This document shows positions 44,978 through 54,684 of a DNA stretch of 64,000 bases, one piece after another; within the stretch, counting starts at the first letter, position 1; each line of letters starts with the position of its first letter. Location: assembly GCF_025502585.1 (NCBI RefSeq), contig NZ_CP106679.1, forward strand, positions 1,407,001 through 1,471,000. The letters run 5' to 3'. The translations under genes were made by a program, and so were the position numbers. The DNA is from Reichenbachiella agarivorans. GTDB lineage: Bacteria; Bacteroidota; Bacteroidia; Cytophagales; Cyclobacteriaceae. The notes beneath the pieces were generated by a model. That model saw only the letters and a program-made list of their open reading frames with translations, was not told where the DNA came from and did not search any database.

Positions 44978-45583
44978 ATGAAAATAATCATACTGGATGA
45001 TCATGTGCTATTTGCGGCAGGCATGGTCAAAATTCTGAGTGAAAAAATTGACGACTGTGAAATTGTTTGCTATCAGACTGTGGCTGATTTGTATCAGGCA
45101 AAGCTAGATTTCACCATCTTTGATTTGTTCATCAGTGACATTGAGATTCCCCAAGAAAATGTATTCGAACTCTTCCAACACCTGAGACAGATAGTACCTT
45201 CTCTACCTGTTCTTGTCATCTCGATGCACAACAAACTGTCGGTACTACGCAAGTGTCAAGAGTTGGGCATAGAAGGTTATTTACTGAAAGAAGATCAGAA
45301 CATCATAGAAGCTGTCCGTGCGGTCACCTATGGGCAATCCTATTACTCAATGAAGGCGATGCAGACCCTGTCTTCATTGAATGAAAAGGATAAGCTGTTG
45401 TCCCCTAGGGAAGAAGAAATTATAACCCAAGTCACAGAAGGGAAGAGCAATGAAGAGATAGCTAACCAACTCTTCGTCAGTGTCAACACCATCAAAACAC
45501 ATAGAAGAAACATCAATAGAAAATTGGGCGTCAACAATACTGGAGAGCTCATCAAGTATTATATGGAACACTACCTCAGATGA
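44978..45583 (+). CDS. NarL/LuxR-type response regulator
   Basis: This 201-residue regulator has an N-terminal receiver (MKIIILDDHVLFAAG with the acidic pair, phosphoacceptor D54 in FISDIEIPQ, switch residues VLVISMH and the conserved Lys in YLLKED). A LuxR-type helix-turn-helix starts at about residue 137 (LSPREEEIITQVTEGKSNEE, then TIKTHRRNINRKLG). It overlaps the kinase gene downstream by four bases and is its obvious cognate partner. Target genes are not known. Confidence 0.94.
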   Translation: MKIIILDDHVLFAAGMVKILSEKIDDCEIVCYQTVADLYQAKLDFTIFDLFISDIEIPQENVFELFQHLRQIVPSLPVLVISMHNKLSVLRKCQELGIEGYLLKEDQNIIEAVRAVTYGQSYYSMKAMQTLSSLNEKDKLLSPREEEIITQVTEGKSNEEIANQLFVSVNTIKTHRRNINRKLGVNNTGELIKYYMEHYLR

Positions 45584-47388
45584 TGAAGTTTTTGATCCCA
45601 CTTTTTTTAATTTTTTCACTTCCTACTTTTGGTCAGACAGTGAGTGAGGTAATATCAAACAAAGGACAATTGAACCTCAATCCATATGGCTATCATATCA
45701 AAGATACCGACGGCAATCTCAAGTTTGAAGAGGTTGTCAAAGAGGATTGGCAAGAGCTAGAGGGAGCGGGCACTTTTTCTAGCAATCTGTCCATCCATTG
45801 GCTCAAATACGAGATTTACAATGATACTGAAGCAGATTTCTCGGGATATTATTACATTCCCTATCATCACATCCATCAATTGGATATTTATCAGACAACG
45901 ACCGATGGTGTTGTTCTCTGGGAGACAGGTACGATGCGGTCGTTTCGTGACAAGTCGATTCACCATATGGGCTATCCGATGCCTGCTCATGTTTCAGCTC
46001 ATGATACCCTAAAAATCTATGTAAGAGCAGATCACGTTTACAAACCTTTGCGTATTTCTTCCTTTTTGATGACAGTCAGCAAAATGAACCAAGTCACCAC
46101 TAGTAGTCTTCAGTTTGTTTGGTTTTGGCGTGGGGTATTTGTCATTACCTCACTTATTTCGTTGATATTATATTTCTTCATCCGACAGAGACTATTTCTT
46201 TATTATTTCTTACTCAATGTCGGGCTGTCCTTATTTATAGGGTCACACATAGGAGACATTTTTCTTTTCATGGATAGAGATACGATTGGTTTGGGTACGC
46301 TGGTGGATTATACGGGAGCACTCATGATCAACACTATGCTACCTGTTTTTCTTAACACGCTGACACCAGTCAAAAGTCGCAACCCATGGATTTGGAAGGT
46401 CATAACTCTTATCATTATGGGGATGATCCTCTTGTGGATTGTCAACTGTTTTCCTGCCATACGTTTTTCTATTTTTACCTATTACACGCATTTTTATTTC
46501 ATGATAGGTAGCATGATAGTTTTTATACTACAGCCTGTTATGTTGGTGCGATGTGTACGCTTTGGGGATGAAAATGCCAAGCCACTCATTTTCATCTATA
46601 GCCTATTCATTTTCTCTGCCTTTTTAGATGTAATCCTACCCAATCTGAATTTAGTACAGGATGACCCATTTGTATATCAGTCCGTCTTTGTTGGTTCATT
46701 TATAGAGATGTTCAGTTTTATGTTTATCATGGGCAGAGTGACGTTGCAGATATATGATGATAGATCACTGTTGCTACTGAGACAAAAAAATCACCAAAGA
46801 GAGATGATGCTATCTATTGTCAATAGCCAGGAAGAGGAACGGAATAAAGTGGGCAGAGAGCTCCATGACATGATAGGGGCTAATTTGGCCATGATCAAGC
46901 ACAATTTAGAACCTGACAATACAGGACTTCAGAAACTCCTCCATGACAGTATCGAGTCGGTGCGTCATCTCAGTCATGGTCTGATGACCCCACGGATGAA
47001 GGAAAATGAGTTGATTGATGAAATCAAACAACTCATTCAGCTGGCAAGGAGTGAAAAACTAGACGCTCAAGTGCTTGTCTATCAGTTTCCTGATGTGAAG
47101 AGTGAAGAGCAAGCCACCCATATATATCGTATCTGTCAGGAGCTGATCCAAAATGGACTCAAGCATAGCCATGCGACTAGCATGTATTTGCAATTGGTCG
47201 GTTTGGAAGAAGGAGCCTTTAGTTTGATCTATGAAGACAATGGGGTTGGCTTTGATTACCAATCTGTCAGTAAAGATGGCAAAGGCCTCAGCAACATCAA
47301 ACACCGCGTAGCACTCATACATGGCACGATGGAAGTAGAAGCTATGCAAGCTGGGACAACCATACTGATTGAAGCCCAAACCATTTGA
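45580..47388 (+). CDS. 7TMR-DISM sensor histidine kinase
   Basis: The 602-residue protein has a signal peptide (FLIPLFLIFSLPTFG), an extracytoplasmic 7TMR-DISMED2-like domain of about 150 residues, seven membrane segments at about residues 185-395, a HisKA_3 domain with H429 in VGRELHDMIGAN, and an HATPase (CQELIQNGLKHSHA, then EDNGVGFD and KGLSNIKHRV). It is a NarX/DesK-like kinase pairing with the LuxR-type regulator just upstream, the regulator gene coming first. The ligand may be a carbohydrate, going by the domain family. The start could be the second ATG (45583). Confidence 0.94.
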   Translation: MMKFLIPLFLIFSLPTFGQTVSEVISNKGQLNLNPYGYHIKDTDGNLKFEEVVKEDWQELEGAGTFSSNLSIHWLKYEIYNDTEADFSGYYYIPYHHIHQLDIYQTTTDGVVLWETGTMRSFRDKSIHHMGYPMPAHVSAHDTLKIYVRADHVYKPLRISSFLMTVSKMNQVTTSSLQFVWFWRGVFVITSLISLILYFFIRQRLFLYYFLLNVGLSLFIGSHIGDIFLFMDRDTIGLGTLVDYTGALMINTMLPVFLNTLTPVKSRNPWIWKVITLIIMGMILLWIVNCFPAIRFSIFTYYTHFYFMIGSMIVFILQPVMLVRCVRFGDENAKPLIFIYSLFIFSAFLDVILPNLNLVQDDPFVYQSVFVGSFIEMFSFMFIMGRVTLQIYDDRSLLLLRQKNHQREMMLSIVNSQEEERNKVGRELHDMIGANLAMIKHNLEPDNTGLQKLLHDSIESVRHLSHGLMTPRMKENELIDEIKQLIQLARSEKLDAQVLVYQFPDVKSEEQATHIYRICQELIQNGLKHSHATSMYLQLVGLEEGAFSLIYEDNGVGFDYQSVSKDGKGLSNIKHRVALIHGTMEVEAMQAGTTILIEAQTI

Positions 47389-47490
47389 ATTTTTAGAATG
47401 AATCACTACCTTGGGGGTACACAAGGCATCCATTGTCTATCAGGTAAGTGACCAACCTTTTCTATTGAACAATAGACACTCCGATAAGTC
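47389..47490. other. Short gap between the kinase and DUF1571 genes
   Basis: AT-rich, 102 bases. I see no terminator hairpin or clear promoter box. Confidence 0.4.
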
Positions 47491-48343
47491 ATGAAAGCAG
47501 CACATATTTGGGTATTTGCGCTCATAATACTTCTTACTTCCTTTGACCATCCACGTAGAATCTCTGTGACCGAAAAAGTCAGAAGAGGTATTCAAATCTA
47601 CACAGGATATACGGACGATGTCTTATGAGTTTGTCCGTCATGAGCGCATTAGAGGCAAAATGATGAAGAGCATTGCATTCATCAAAATGCAAAAGAAGCC
47701 ACAACGCATTTATTTTCGTGAAAACTTCCCAAACAATGGACTGGAAGTGCTTTTTCCTCATCCTGAAGACGAAACCAAAGCCTTGGTCAATCCCAATGGT
47801 TTTCCCTATATGAATGTCAAGCTGGATCCTCGTGGAGACATCATGACCAAAAACCAACACTATACCCTGCTGGATGTGGGCTATGATGGTGTGGTGTCCG
47901 TGGTAGAATACTTATTCTATAAGTACAAAAATGACTTAGAAAAACTCGTGGAGTATCATGGTATCACCCTAGTGGACGGACATACCTGTGACCTAATCAT
48001 CATGCAGAACCCCACCTTCCGCTATGTCAATTATCCTGTGGCTAAAGGAGAGACGATCTCTAGTATTGCCAAAAAATACCGTTTGAGTGAGTACATGATC
48101 AAAGAGAAAAACAGAGAGTTGTATTTGGACGATTTGACGCCAGGGACTTTTATCAAATTGCCCACGGCATACTCAGCTAAGATGGCACTTTATATAGACG
48201 TGGATAGAAGAATTCCACTACGCATTGACATCTATGATGACCAAGGCCTGTACGAAAAGTATGAGTTTAGAAATGTAGTGTTGAACCCCACTTTCTCAGA
48301 CAAAGAATTCTTGGATACCTACAAGGATTATCATTTCAACTAA
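47491..48343 (+). pseudogene. DUF1571/LysM lipoprotein-like protein with a 1-base frameshift
   Basis: The ORF starting at ATG 47618 lacks a signal peptide and is short for the family. Upstream, frame 1 from ATG 47491 gives a secretory N-terminus (HIWVFALIILLTSF) up to VTEK, and from there the frame used by the main ORF gives SEEVFKSTQDIRTMSYEF. The two join if one A is removed from the A5 run at 47573-47577. The corrected product is 283 residues: signal peptide, DUF1571 (RHERIRGKMMKSIAFIKM, NPNGFPYMNV), then a LysM-like segment (YPVAKGETISSIAKKYRL). It may be a pseudogene, a sequencing error, or an actual slip site. Confidence 0.8.
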
Positions 48344-48959
48344 AAGGTCTCCAATTCGCTATCTCTGCCACAAAGCTCTGTAGTACACCTGGCTCCATGA
48401 TCACACTAAACACCAGACCGAAGATAGCACCATAGATATGGGCGTCATGGTTGACATTGTCGGACATGTTTTTGCCTTTCATGTAGGAATAGATCAGGTA
48501 GAGCACCCCTAGGATAAATCCCGGAATACAAATAAAGCCATACAAACAGATGTCGTTGGTCGGGAAGAAGAGGATGCTGCTAAAGACCATCGCGGACACG
48601 CCACCAGAGGCACCTAGCGAGTTGTATCGTGGATTGCCTCGGTGCTTGAACAGGGACGGCAGATCCGAAAGAATGATTGCCAAGATATAAAACCCGATAA
48701 AGTAGAAAATCCCAGCCTCACCCTTGAGGGCGATGAAGATGCGCTCCACCAATCTCCCGAAAAAGAAGAAGGTAAACATGTTGAAACCCAGATGTGTCCA
48801 GTTGGAGTGGACAAATCCTGAGCTGATCAAGCGATACCATTGTTTGTCCTCAGTTATTCTGACGGGATTCATCATCAGCTTGTATTGCATCGAGGTATTT
48901 TGGAACGAATAGTAGCTGATAGCTACCGTGATGATGATGAGAACGAGGGTAATGGACAT
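48336..48959 (-). CDS. Rhomboid family intramembrane serine protease
   Basis: This 207-residue protein has six membrane segments. The catalytic motif GASGGVSAMVF contains the Ser, and HIYGAIFG the His, of the Ser-His dyad; the upstream NWTHLGFNMFTFFFFG has the conserved His-Asn pair. Rhomboids cleave membrane proteins within the bilayer; the substrate is unknown. Its 3' end overlaps the DUF1571 gene by eight bases, convergently. It stands alone but shares a strand with the isoprenoid genes. Confidence 0.92.
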   Translation of the reverse strand: MSITLVLIIITVAISYYSFQNTSMQYKLMMNPVRITEDKQWYRLISSGFVHSNWTHLGFNMFTFFFFGRLVERIFIALKGEAGIFYFIGFYILAIILSDLPSLFKHRGNPRYNSLGASGGVSAMVFSSILFFPTNDICLYGFICIPGFILGVLYLIYSYMKGKNMSDNVNHDAHIYGAIFGLVFSVIMEPGVLQSFVAEIANWRPFS

Positions 48960-48969
48960 AGTTGTTTGC

Positions 48970-49284
48970 TTATATTTTTGTGCCTTGGAACATGAAAATG
49001 GATCGGACGGATTGTTCTTTGAGCGGGATCAGTTTTTTTCTATCCTCGTCCATTTTGAACTGGTCAAAGTCGGATTGAGAGTCAAATGACACGATGTGAA
49101 TTTCGTAGGGTTTTTCCTCTTCGCCCGCAATGAAGGCTGTCTGGTCAGGACGGATTCTCTGGATCAGTTTGCCATTGTATTTTTCCATCAACGGAATGGC
49201 AAAGGATTCAAATTCATGAAAAACTTCTTCTTGCCCCTCTTGGATATAGATGAGTTGTGTGATGTATATCATGTCAATGGTCAC
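48970..49284 (-). CDS. Small DUF1330-like dimeric alpha/beta-barrel protein
   Basis: This protein of about 104 residues (MIYITQLIYIQEGQEEVFHE at the preferred start) resembles the DUF1330/NIPSNAP-like ferredoxin-fold proteins. Features are strand-helix-strand repeats, FESFAIPLMEKYNGKLIQRI, and HIVSFDSQSDFDQF. The function is unknown. The first ATG (49284) overlaps the polyprenyl synthase stop by 11 bases; ATG 49272 is the alternative start. It ends 10 bases before the rhomboid start. Confidence 0.75.
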   Translation of the reverse strand: MTIDMIYITQLIYIQEGQEEVFHEFESFAIPLMEKYNGKLIQRIRPDQTAFIAGEEEKPYEIHIVSFDSQSDFDQFKMDEDRKKLIPLKEQSVRSIFMFQGTKI

Positions 49285-50251
49285 GTTGGATCAAAGCGTG
49301 GGTAAAGGTCTTCAGAGGGTCCAAGTTGAATGCTGGCGTATCCAAGTCTTCTAGTTGTTTGAATCCTAGATCAAAATATTCATTCATTTTCGTCTCCGCG
49401 ATGGATTTGATATTCAATTGCTCATAGATGTCTTTGATGGCTTCTACTTTTTGAGCTGGATCGAAATCCTCTTTGTTGATCCAACGCTGTAGTTTGTCGA
49501 ATGTCTCTCCGTCTGCATGTGCGATTGCATTGAGCAGGAGGAAGGTCTTCTTGTTGGAGATGATGTCTCCACCGACCTGTTTGCCAAACTTGTCTGCATC
49601 GCCATAGACATCTAGGATGTCGTCTTTGAGCTGAAAACCAATGCCAATGTTGATGCCAAATTCCCTCAAATGTATGGCTTCTTCTTTGGTCATTCCGGCC
49701 AGCAAGCCTCCTAGTTCCAAAGAGTAGCCCAATAGAACCGCTGTTTTCAGCTTGATCATGTGGATGTATTCTTCTTCGGACACTGTGGGTAGGTTTTCAA
49801 AGTTCATGTCTAACTGCTGTCCTTCGCAAACTTCGATCGCACATTGATTGAAGAGTTTGATCAGATACTTGACGTCCTCATAATCGGCCTCTAGTAAGAG
49901 GTCATAGGACAAGATCATCAGCGCATCGCCAGATAGGATGGCGATGTCTTTGTTCCACTTTTTGTACACGGTCTCACGGCCTCTTCTCAGAGGAGCCTCG
50001 TCCATGATGTCGTCATGGATGAGCGTAAAATTGTGGAAAAGCTCTATGGATAGCGCTGGCAAGATTATTTTTTCCCAATCCTTTTTTTTGATCAAATAGG
50101 CCATGATGGCCAATATGGGTCGCATTCTTTTGCCTCCTAGGTCTAGGGTATAGGCCAGTGGTGCGTACAATTCGTTGGGGTGCCTATCAAAATCTATTTT
50201 TGATATAGCCTCGTTCAGCTTCTTTTGAAAAGCTTTTATTTCTTCAGTCAT
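49274..50251 (-). CDS. Polyprenyl diphosphate synthase
   Basis: The 325-residue enzyme condenses IPP with allylic diphosphates. The first Asp-rich motif is LIHDDIMDEAPLRRGRE and the second FQLKDDILDVYGD, both DDxxD, with the chain-length region just before the first motif reading FTLIHDD. It is of the FPP/GGPP-like type; the product chain length cannot be fixed from the sequence. It uses the output of dxs and ispH elsewhere in the window. Its start overlaps the rnr stop by eight bases. Confidence 0.92.
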   Translation of the reverse strand: MTEEIKAFQKKLNEAISKIDFDRHPNELYAPLAYTLDLGGKRMRPILAIMAYLIKKKDWEKIILPALSIELFHNFTLIHDDIMDEAPLRRGRETVYKKWNKDIAILSGDALMILSYDLLLEADYEDVKYLIKLFNQCAIEVCEGQQLDMNFENLPTVSEEEYIHMIKLKTAVLLGYSLELGGLLAGMTKEEAIHLREFGINIGIGFQLKDDILDVYGDADKFGKQVGGDIISNKKTFLLLNAIAHADGETFDKLQRWINKEDFDPAQKVEAIKDIYEQLNIKSIAETKMNEYFDLGFKQLEDLDTPAFNLDPLKTFTHALIQRDH

Positions 50252-52424
50252 CTAAATCAACAAACTCTAAGTCAATGGTACGTCGATTGATATCGGTACC
50301 GACTACCCTCACAATCACACGATCGCCCAAAGTAAATACTCTTTTGTTGCGTTTGCCAATCATGCAATAGTTCTTTTCGTCAAATTCGTAGAAGTCGTCT
50401 GTCATTGAGGATGCCCTGACCATGCCCTCGCATTTGGTTTCGGTGATTTCTACAAATATGCCAAACTCAGTGACACCTGCTATCACCCCATCAAATGCTT
50501 TGTCCTCAACAGACTGCATGTACTCTACTTGTTTGAATTTGATCGATGCTCTTTCTGCATCTGCGGCACGTTTTTCTCGCTCCGAAGAGTGCTTACATAG
50601 CTCGACATATTCATCTTTTTTAGGCGATTTTTTGTTGAGGAGGTAGTGCTGCATGAGTCTGTGGACCATCACATCGGGATACCTCCTGATTGGGGAGGTA
50701 AAATGCGTGTAGTGGTCAAATGCCAAACCAAAGTGTCCTTTGGGATCAGTGACATAGGCGGCTTTGGACATAGAGCGAATCGCCAGTGATTCCAGGACGT
50801 TCTGCTCAGGCTTGCCTTGTATGTCTTCCATGAGTTGGTTTAGTGCCTTGGCTACATCGCTGTTGATGCCGGTGACGCGGTGTCCGAATTTTACGGCAAA
50901 TTTGGTAAAGCTGTCGAGCCTTTCTGGATCCGGGCTGTCATGGACACGGTACACAAAGGTATCGTTGCCTTGATCCAATTTGTAGACATACTGTGCTACA
51001 GATTTGTTGGCGAGGAGCATGAATTCCTCCACCAGTTTGTGGGCGTCTTTTCTGACTTTTGGGATGATGCCCAATGGTTTTCCGTTTTCGTCCAACTTGA
51101 ATTTTACCTCCACGGTTTCAAAGTTGATCGCTCCATTTTTGAAGCGTTTGACTTTCAATTTCTTGGCCAGACCATTGAGAATATTGATTTCCTCTTGGAA
51201 GTCTCCTTCTTTTGTTTCGATGCGCTCTTGTGCTTCTTCATAGGTAAATCGTCTGTCAGAGTAGATGATCGTACGACCAAACCAAGATTTCTTGACTTTG
51301 GCATCCTCATCAATCTCAAATACCGCTGAGAAGGTCAATTTTTCTTCATTGGGTCTCAGTGAGCAAACGCCATTGGAGAGTTTTTCTGGAAGCATGGGTA
51401 TCGTCCGATCCACCAAATAGACAGAGGTTGCTCTGTTGATAGCTTCCTCGTCGAGAATGCTGCCTGGTTCCACGTAGTGAGAGACATCGGCGATGTGTAC
51501 ACCGATTTCGTAGTTGCCATTTTTTAGTTTTTGGATGGAAATCGCATCGTCAAAATCTTTGGCATCTTCTGGGTCAATGGTGAAAGTAGTGATCTCTCTG
51601 AAATCTTTTCTTTTCTTGATTTCCTCTTGGGTAATCGTAATATCAATTGCTTCAGCTGCTTGCTCGACATGCTTGGGAAACTCAAACGGCAAATCAAACT
51701 CAGCCATGATGGAGTGAATTTCAGCCTCATTTTCTCCTGCAGGCCCCAGTATTTTGGTTACTTGCCCGACTGGATTTTTTGCTTTGCCTCCGTGCCATTC
51801 TTTGATCTTGACGATGACTTTGTCATTGGTCTTGGCGTCTCCTATTTTTTCGGGATAGACAAAAATATCAACATGGATTTTTCGGTTGTCTGGTACGACG
51901 AAAGCGTATTTTGGGAAGATTTCTATTTTTCCTACAAATTCTTTTTTGCTACGCTCAACTAGGCGTACTACTTTTCCTTCGGGTTTGTTGCCCCGGGAGT
52001 TTTTTTTCAGTTTGACCTCTACGATATCACCGTCGATGGCGTTCATTAGGTCATCTGTTTTGACCCAGATGTCATTTTTTTCTTCATCAGAGTTGTCTTG
52101 CAAGATGACATAGGCAAAGCGCTGGTTGACGTGATCGACTTTGCCAATCAATCCAGATGTAGGCAAACTCGATTCGGCAGTCATGAAATGGCCATTTCTG
52201 AGTTGTCGGAGAATTCCCTCGTGCTCTAGTTCTAAGAGATAGCTGACCGTTTCTCTTTTGCTGTTTTTGTCACGGATGCCTGCTTTGGCGAATATTTGTT
52301 TGACCGAAAGACTTGCTCCAGCATTTTCCTGAAACAACTCCTGAATAGATCTTTTGAGGGTATTGAGGTTGGCCGGTTTAGCTGTGGATTCTTTTCTGCG
52401 ACTGTTCTTCTTTTTTTGGGCCAT
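50244..52424 (-). CDS. rnr: Ribonuclease R
   Basis: RNase R is a processive 3'-5' exoribonuclease that degrades structured RNA. The 726-residue protein has an N-terminal helix-turn-helix, two cold-shock domains (SGLIGKVDHVNQRFAYVILQ begins the first), the RNB catalytic domain with TIDPEDAKDFDDAIS (Asp metal ligands) and an S1 domain near the C-terminus (GVIAGVTEFGIFVEI). It starts with a lysine-rich stretch (AQKKKNSRRKESTAK). The gene overlaps the polyprenyl synthase gene by eight bases. Confidence 0.95.
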   Translation of the reverse strand: MAQKKKNSRRKESTAKPANLNTLKRSIQELFQENAGASLSVKQIFAKAGIRDKNSKRETVSYLLELEHEGILRQLRNGHFMTAESSLPTSGLIGKVDHVNQRFAYVILQDNSDEEKNDIWVKTDDLMNAIDGDIVEVKLKKNSRGNKPEGKVVRLVERSKKEFVGKIEIFPKYAFVVPDNRKIHVDIFVYPEKIGDAKTNDKVIVKIKEWHGGKAKNPVGQVTKILGPAGENEAEIHSIMAEFDLPFEFPKHVEQAAEAIDITITQEEIKKRKDFREITTFTIDPEDAKDFDDAISIQKLKNGNYEIGVHIADVSHYVEPGSILDEEAINRATSVYLVDRTIPMLPEKLSNGVCSLRPNEEKLTFSAVFEIDEDAKVKKSWFGRTIIYSDRRFTYEEAQERIETKEGDFQEEINILNGLAKKLKVKRFKNGAINFETVEVKFKLDENGKPLGIIPKVRKDAHKLVEEFMLLANKSVAQYVYKLDQGNDTFVYRVHDSPDPERLDSFTKFAVKFGHRVTGINSDVAKALNQLMEDIQGKPEQNVLESLAIRSMSKAAYVTDPKGHFGLAFDHYTHFTSPIRRYPDVMVHRLMQHYLLNKKSPKKDEYVELCKHSSEREKRAADAERASIKFKQVEYMQSVEDKAFDGVIAGVTEFGIFVEITETKCEGMVRASSMTDDFYEFDEKNYCMIGKRNKRVFTLGDRVIVRVVGTDINRRTIDLEFVDLDD

Positions 52425-52521
52425 AGGGACAATGGTGAGTGTAGATTTCTAGGTAAATCTAATCAGCTTGCCACACAATGCTTTAATTATTTGCAGGAAT
52501 GTCATATTGAATATTTGTTTC

Positions 52522-52529
52522 TATTTTTG
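52522..52529 (+). promoter_or_regulatory. Candidate -7 box for the gene at 52550
   Basis: TATTTTTG matches TAnnTTTG, 20 bases before the ATG. No good -33 element was seen. Confidence 0.4.
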
Positions 52530-52549
52530 AATACTCAATAATACCGATC

Positions 52550-52990
52550 ATGAAAAAAATCATCATTCTATGTTCTTTCATGCTACTGTGCATGCAGTTG
52601 CCCACATATAGCCAATACAAGGAGGTGACCATAGACCCCGCCAAACAATATGCCGCTAATAAAGTAGCACAGTTTGGCAAACTCAAGAGAACTGGATTTA
52701 CGATGCTGGGAGTCGGAGGTGCAGTGACGATTGTCAGCATCGTCGTGATTGCTCGGGCGGATTGGTACGAAGATCCTTATACAGGAACTTATACAACGGA
52801 TGATGTCAGCGCAGCTTATGCGATTTTGGGTACGGTATATGTCGGAGTACCTCTCATCATCGGAGGCACAGTGCTCTCCATCATCGGCAATTACAAGGAG
52901 AAATCGTATATGCGTAAATTCGAAAACCTAGATGTGTCTTACTTCAAGATGGAGGATGCTCATGGGTTGAGACTGGCTTATAGTTTCTAG
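52550..52990 (+). CDS. Small membrane protein, unknown
   Basis: This 146-residue protein has a signal peptide (IIILCSFMLLCMQLPTYSQ) and two further hydrophobic stretches (FTMLGVGGAVTIVSIVVIA and ILGTVYVGVPLIIGGTVLSI) separated by an acidic, Tyr-rich loop. A coiled tail follows (KEKSYMRKFENLDV). No family was recognised. The last four bases overlap the convergent exonuclease gene. Confidence 0.7.
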   Translation: MKKIIILCSFMLLCMQLPTYSQYKEVTIDPAKQYAANKVAQFGKLKRTGFTMLGVGGAVTIVSIVVIARADWYEDPYTGTYTTDDVSAAYAILGTVYVGVPLIIGGTVLSIIGNYKEKSYMRKFENLDVSYFKMEDAHGLRLAYSF

Positions 52991-53712
52991 CTGACAATAC
53001 TAATATTATCTTCATCGACCATATCCAGTCCCTTCATTTTTAGAAATACCTGTATAGTGGCGATCACGTCTTGGTTGCAATAGTGGGCGATACGTGTTAG
53101 GTCTTGTTCTTCGTAGTACACACGGTTGACATCACTGCCATCTATGTCTCCTTTGGGTGAGGGAATGCCAAATACCTGTGTCAAGAGCTCAAGAGAGGTG
53201 TAGTTTTTCCAATCACCAAATTTCCACATCTGCATCGTATCTAAGTGCTGTACTTCCCAAGGTTTTTTGCCGGATAGCTCCAAGTAGGGAGGTAAAGTCA
53301 GTTGGTTGATGAGCATTCTTCTGGAAATGTAAGGGAAATCAAATTCTTTGCCGTTGTGAGCGCAGAGCTGGATTTTACTTTGATCTAGTTGTCTGAAAAG
53401 ATCGATAAAGGATTGGAGGAGTTCTTTCTCATCGCCCGAAGCGAGTGCCTTTACTCTGAGTTGGAGTTGACGATCCATGTCATAGTGCAGCATCCCTACC
53501 GAGATGCAGATGATTTTGCCAAATTCAGCATAAATCCCCGCGCGCTCAAAGTAAAATTCTTGTGGATCGTATTCTTCTTCACGGTTCAGTTGATCAGCTT
53601 TCTTGATCCATAGTTCTTGGAATTTTTCATCCAAGTCACCAAAATCTTGAACCGCAGAGGCAGTTTCAATGTCTATAAAAATTAGGTGGTTGAGGTTGGT
53701 AAGTGTGTTCAT
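52987..53712 (-). CDS. Predicted 3'-5' exonuclease, PolB-like
   Basis: From ATG 53712 (MNTLTNLNHLIFIDIETASA) the 241-residue protein has the DEDD exonuclease pattern: FIDIETAS (Asp-Glu), AHNGKEFDFPYISRR (Asp) and YCNQDVIATIQ (Asp). It belongs to the predicted exonucleases related to the proofreading domain of DNA polymerase B. Its substrate is unknown. It follows the MBL-fold hydrolase by one base, so the two are probably one transcript. A 16-residue longer reading overlaps that gene and is less likely. Confidence 0.85.
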   Translation of the reverse strand: MNTLTNLNHLIFIDIETASAVQDFGDLDEKFQELWIKKADQLNREEEYDPQEFYFERAGIYAEFGKIICISVGMLHYDMDRQLQLRVKALASGDEKELLQSFIDLFRQLDQSKIQLCAHNGKEFDFPYISRRMLINQLTLPPYLELSGKKPWEVQHLDTMQMWKFGDWKNYTSLELLTQVFGIPSPKGDIDGSDVNRVYYEEQDLTRIAHYCNQDVIATIQVFLKMKGLDMVDEDNISIVS

Positions 53713-53713
53713 A

Positions 53714-54607
53714 TCAGCTTTGTGTTTTTTTAGTCCAGTACCTGACCAATCCTGCAACACTCATCCATGAGGGATTGGCAGCTTCATATTGCTCTATTTG
53801 GAGTGCATTTAGACCAGTATCTTTGAGTTGTGTACTGGTAAATGTTTGAAACATTGGGATTATTTCTTCATTACTCAACCCCTCTTGCCACTTATCATAG
53901 ACAAAAATCGACCAAGTTTCTAACATCTGTGTCAATTGATCCAAATGCACATCAATGTCTTCTATGTAGCCAAAATGTGTGAGATACAGTCTTTTGGCTT
54001 TTTGTGCACGGATCAGAGCGATTGACTCTAGCCAATCCTCGATTTGGATATCAGGCGGAGGACAAGGTGGCTGTACAGGACCATTACCGATTTTGACTCC
54101 CGCTACATCTCCAGTGAATAGGTTGTCTTCAACTTGCCAGGCGATGTGGTGTTTTGCATGACCAGGTGTATGCAGACTCTTGATTTCTAACCCTCCGATT
54201 TTGAGGATTTCGTTGTGTCCTGTCTCTATGAGTTGCTCTCTGCGAATCGGTTTCATTTCTCCCCAAAGACTGTCCATTTGATCTTGATAAATCTGCCTGG
54301 CAGAAGCCATCAGTCGTGAGGGATCTTCCAGATTCCTAGCACCAAAGGGATGGACGTATATGTTGGCACCATGATCTGCAAAGGCCCAGGCAGCACCAGC
54401 ATGATCCAGATGGATATGTGTGAGGAGTACATGCTGAATGTCTTCGATTTTGAAACCGTGATTTTCAATGGCCTGTTTGAGAACCGGGAAAGTAGAGTGA
54501 GGGCCAGTTTCGATGAGGATGGGTCCGTCAGTGCTTTCTATCAGGTAGGATGCGATGGCGTGTTGTAAGTTTTTGAACTCTAGATCGATGATGTTGATAA
54601 GGGACAT
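53714..54607 (-). CDS. MBL-fold metallo-hydrolase
   Basis: This 297-residue protein has the metallo-beta-lactamase metal site: LLTHIHLDHAGAAW (HxHxDH), HTPGHAKHHIAW (His), FTGDVAGVKIG (Asp) and LTHFGYIED (His). It is of the hydroxyacylglutathione-hydrolase-like class; a substrate cannot be named. Its stop precedes the exonuclease ATG by one base. It is divergent from the alpha/beta hydrolase at 54685. Confidence 0.9.
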   Translation of the reverse strand: MSLINIIDLEFKNLQHAIASYLIESTDGPILIETGPHSTFPVLKQAIENHGFKIEDIQHVLLTHIHLDHAGAAWAFADHGANIYVHPFGARNLEDPSRLMASARQIYQDQMDSLWGEMKPIRREQLIETGHNEILKIGGLEIKSLHTPGHAKHHIAWQVEDNLFTGDVAGVKIGNGPVQPPCPPPDIQIEDWLESIALIRAQKAKRLYLTHFGYIEDIDVHLDQLTQMLETWSIFVYDKWQEGLSNEEIIPMFQTFTSTQLKDTGLNALQIEQYEAANPSWMSVAGLVRYWTKKTQS

Positions 54608-54684
54608 ACTGATTTTAGGTATTTGTACTTCAAGTTAGCTATTGTATGGAAATAATGGAGGGGAATTGACTATTTTAGAGTACG

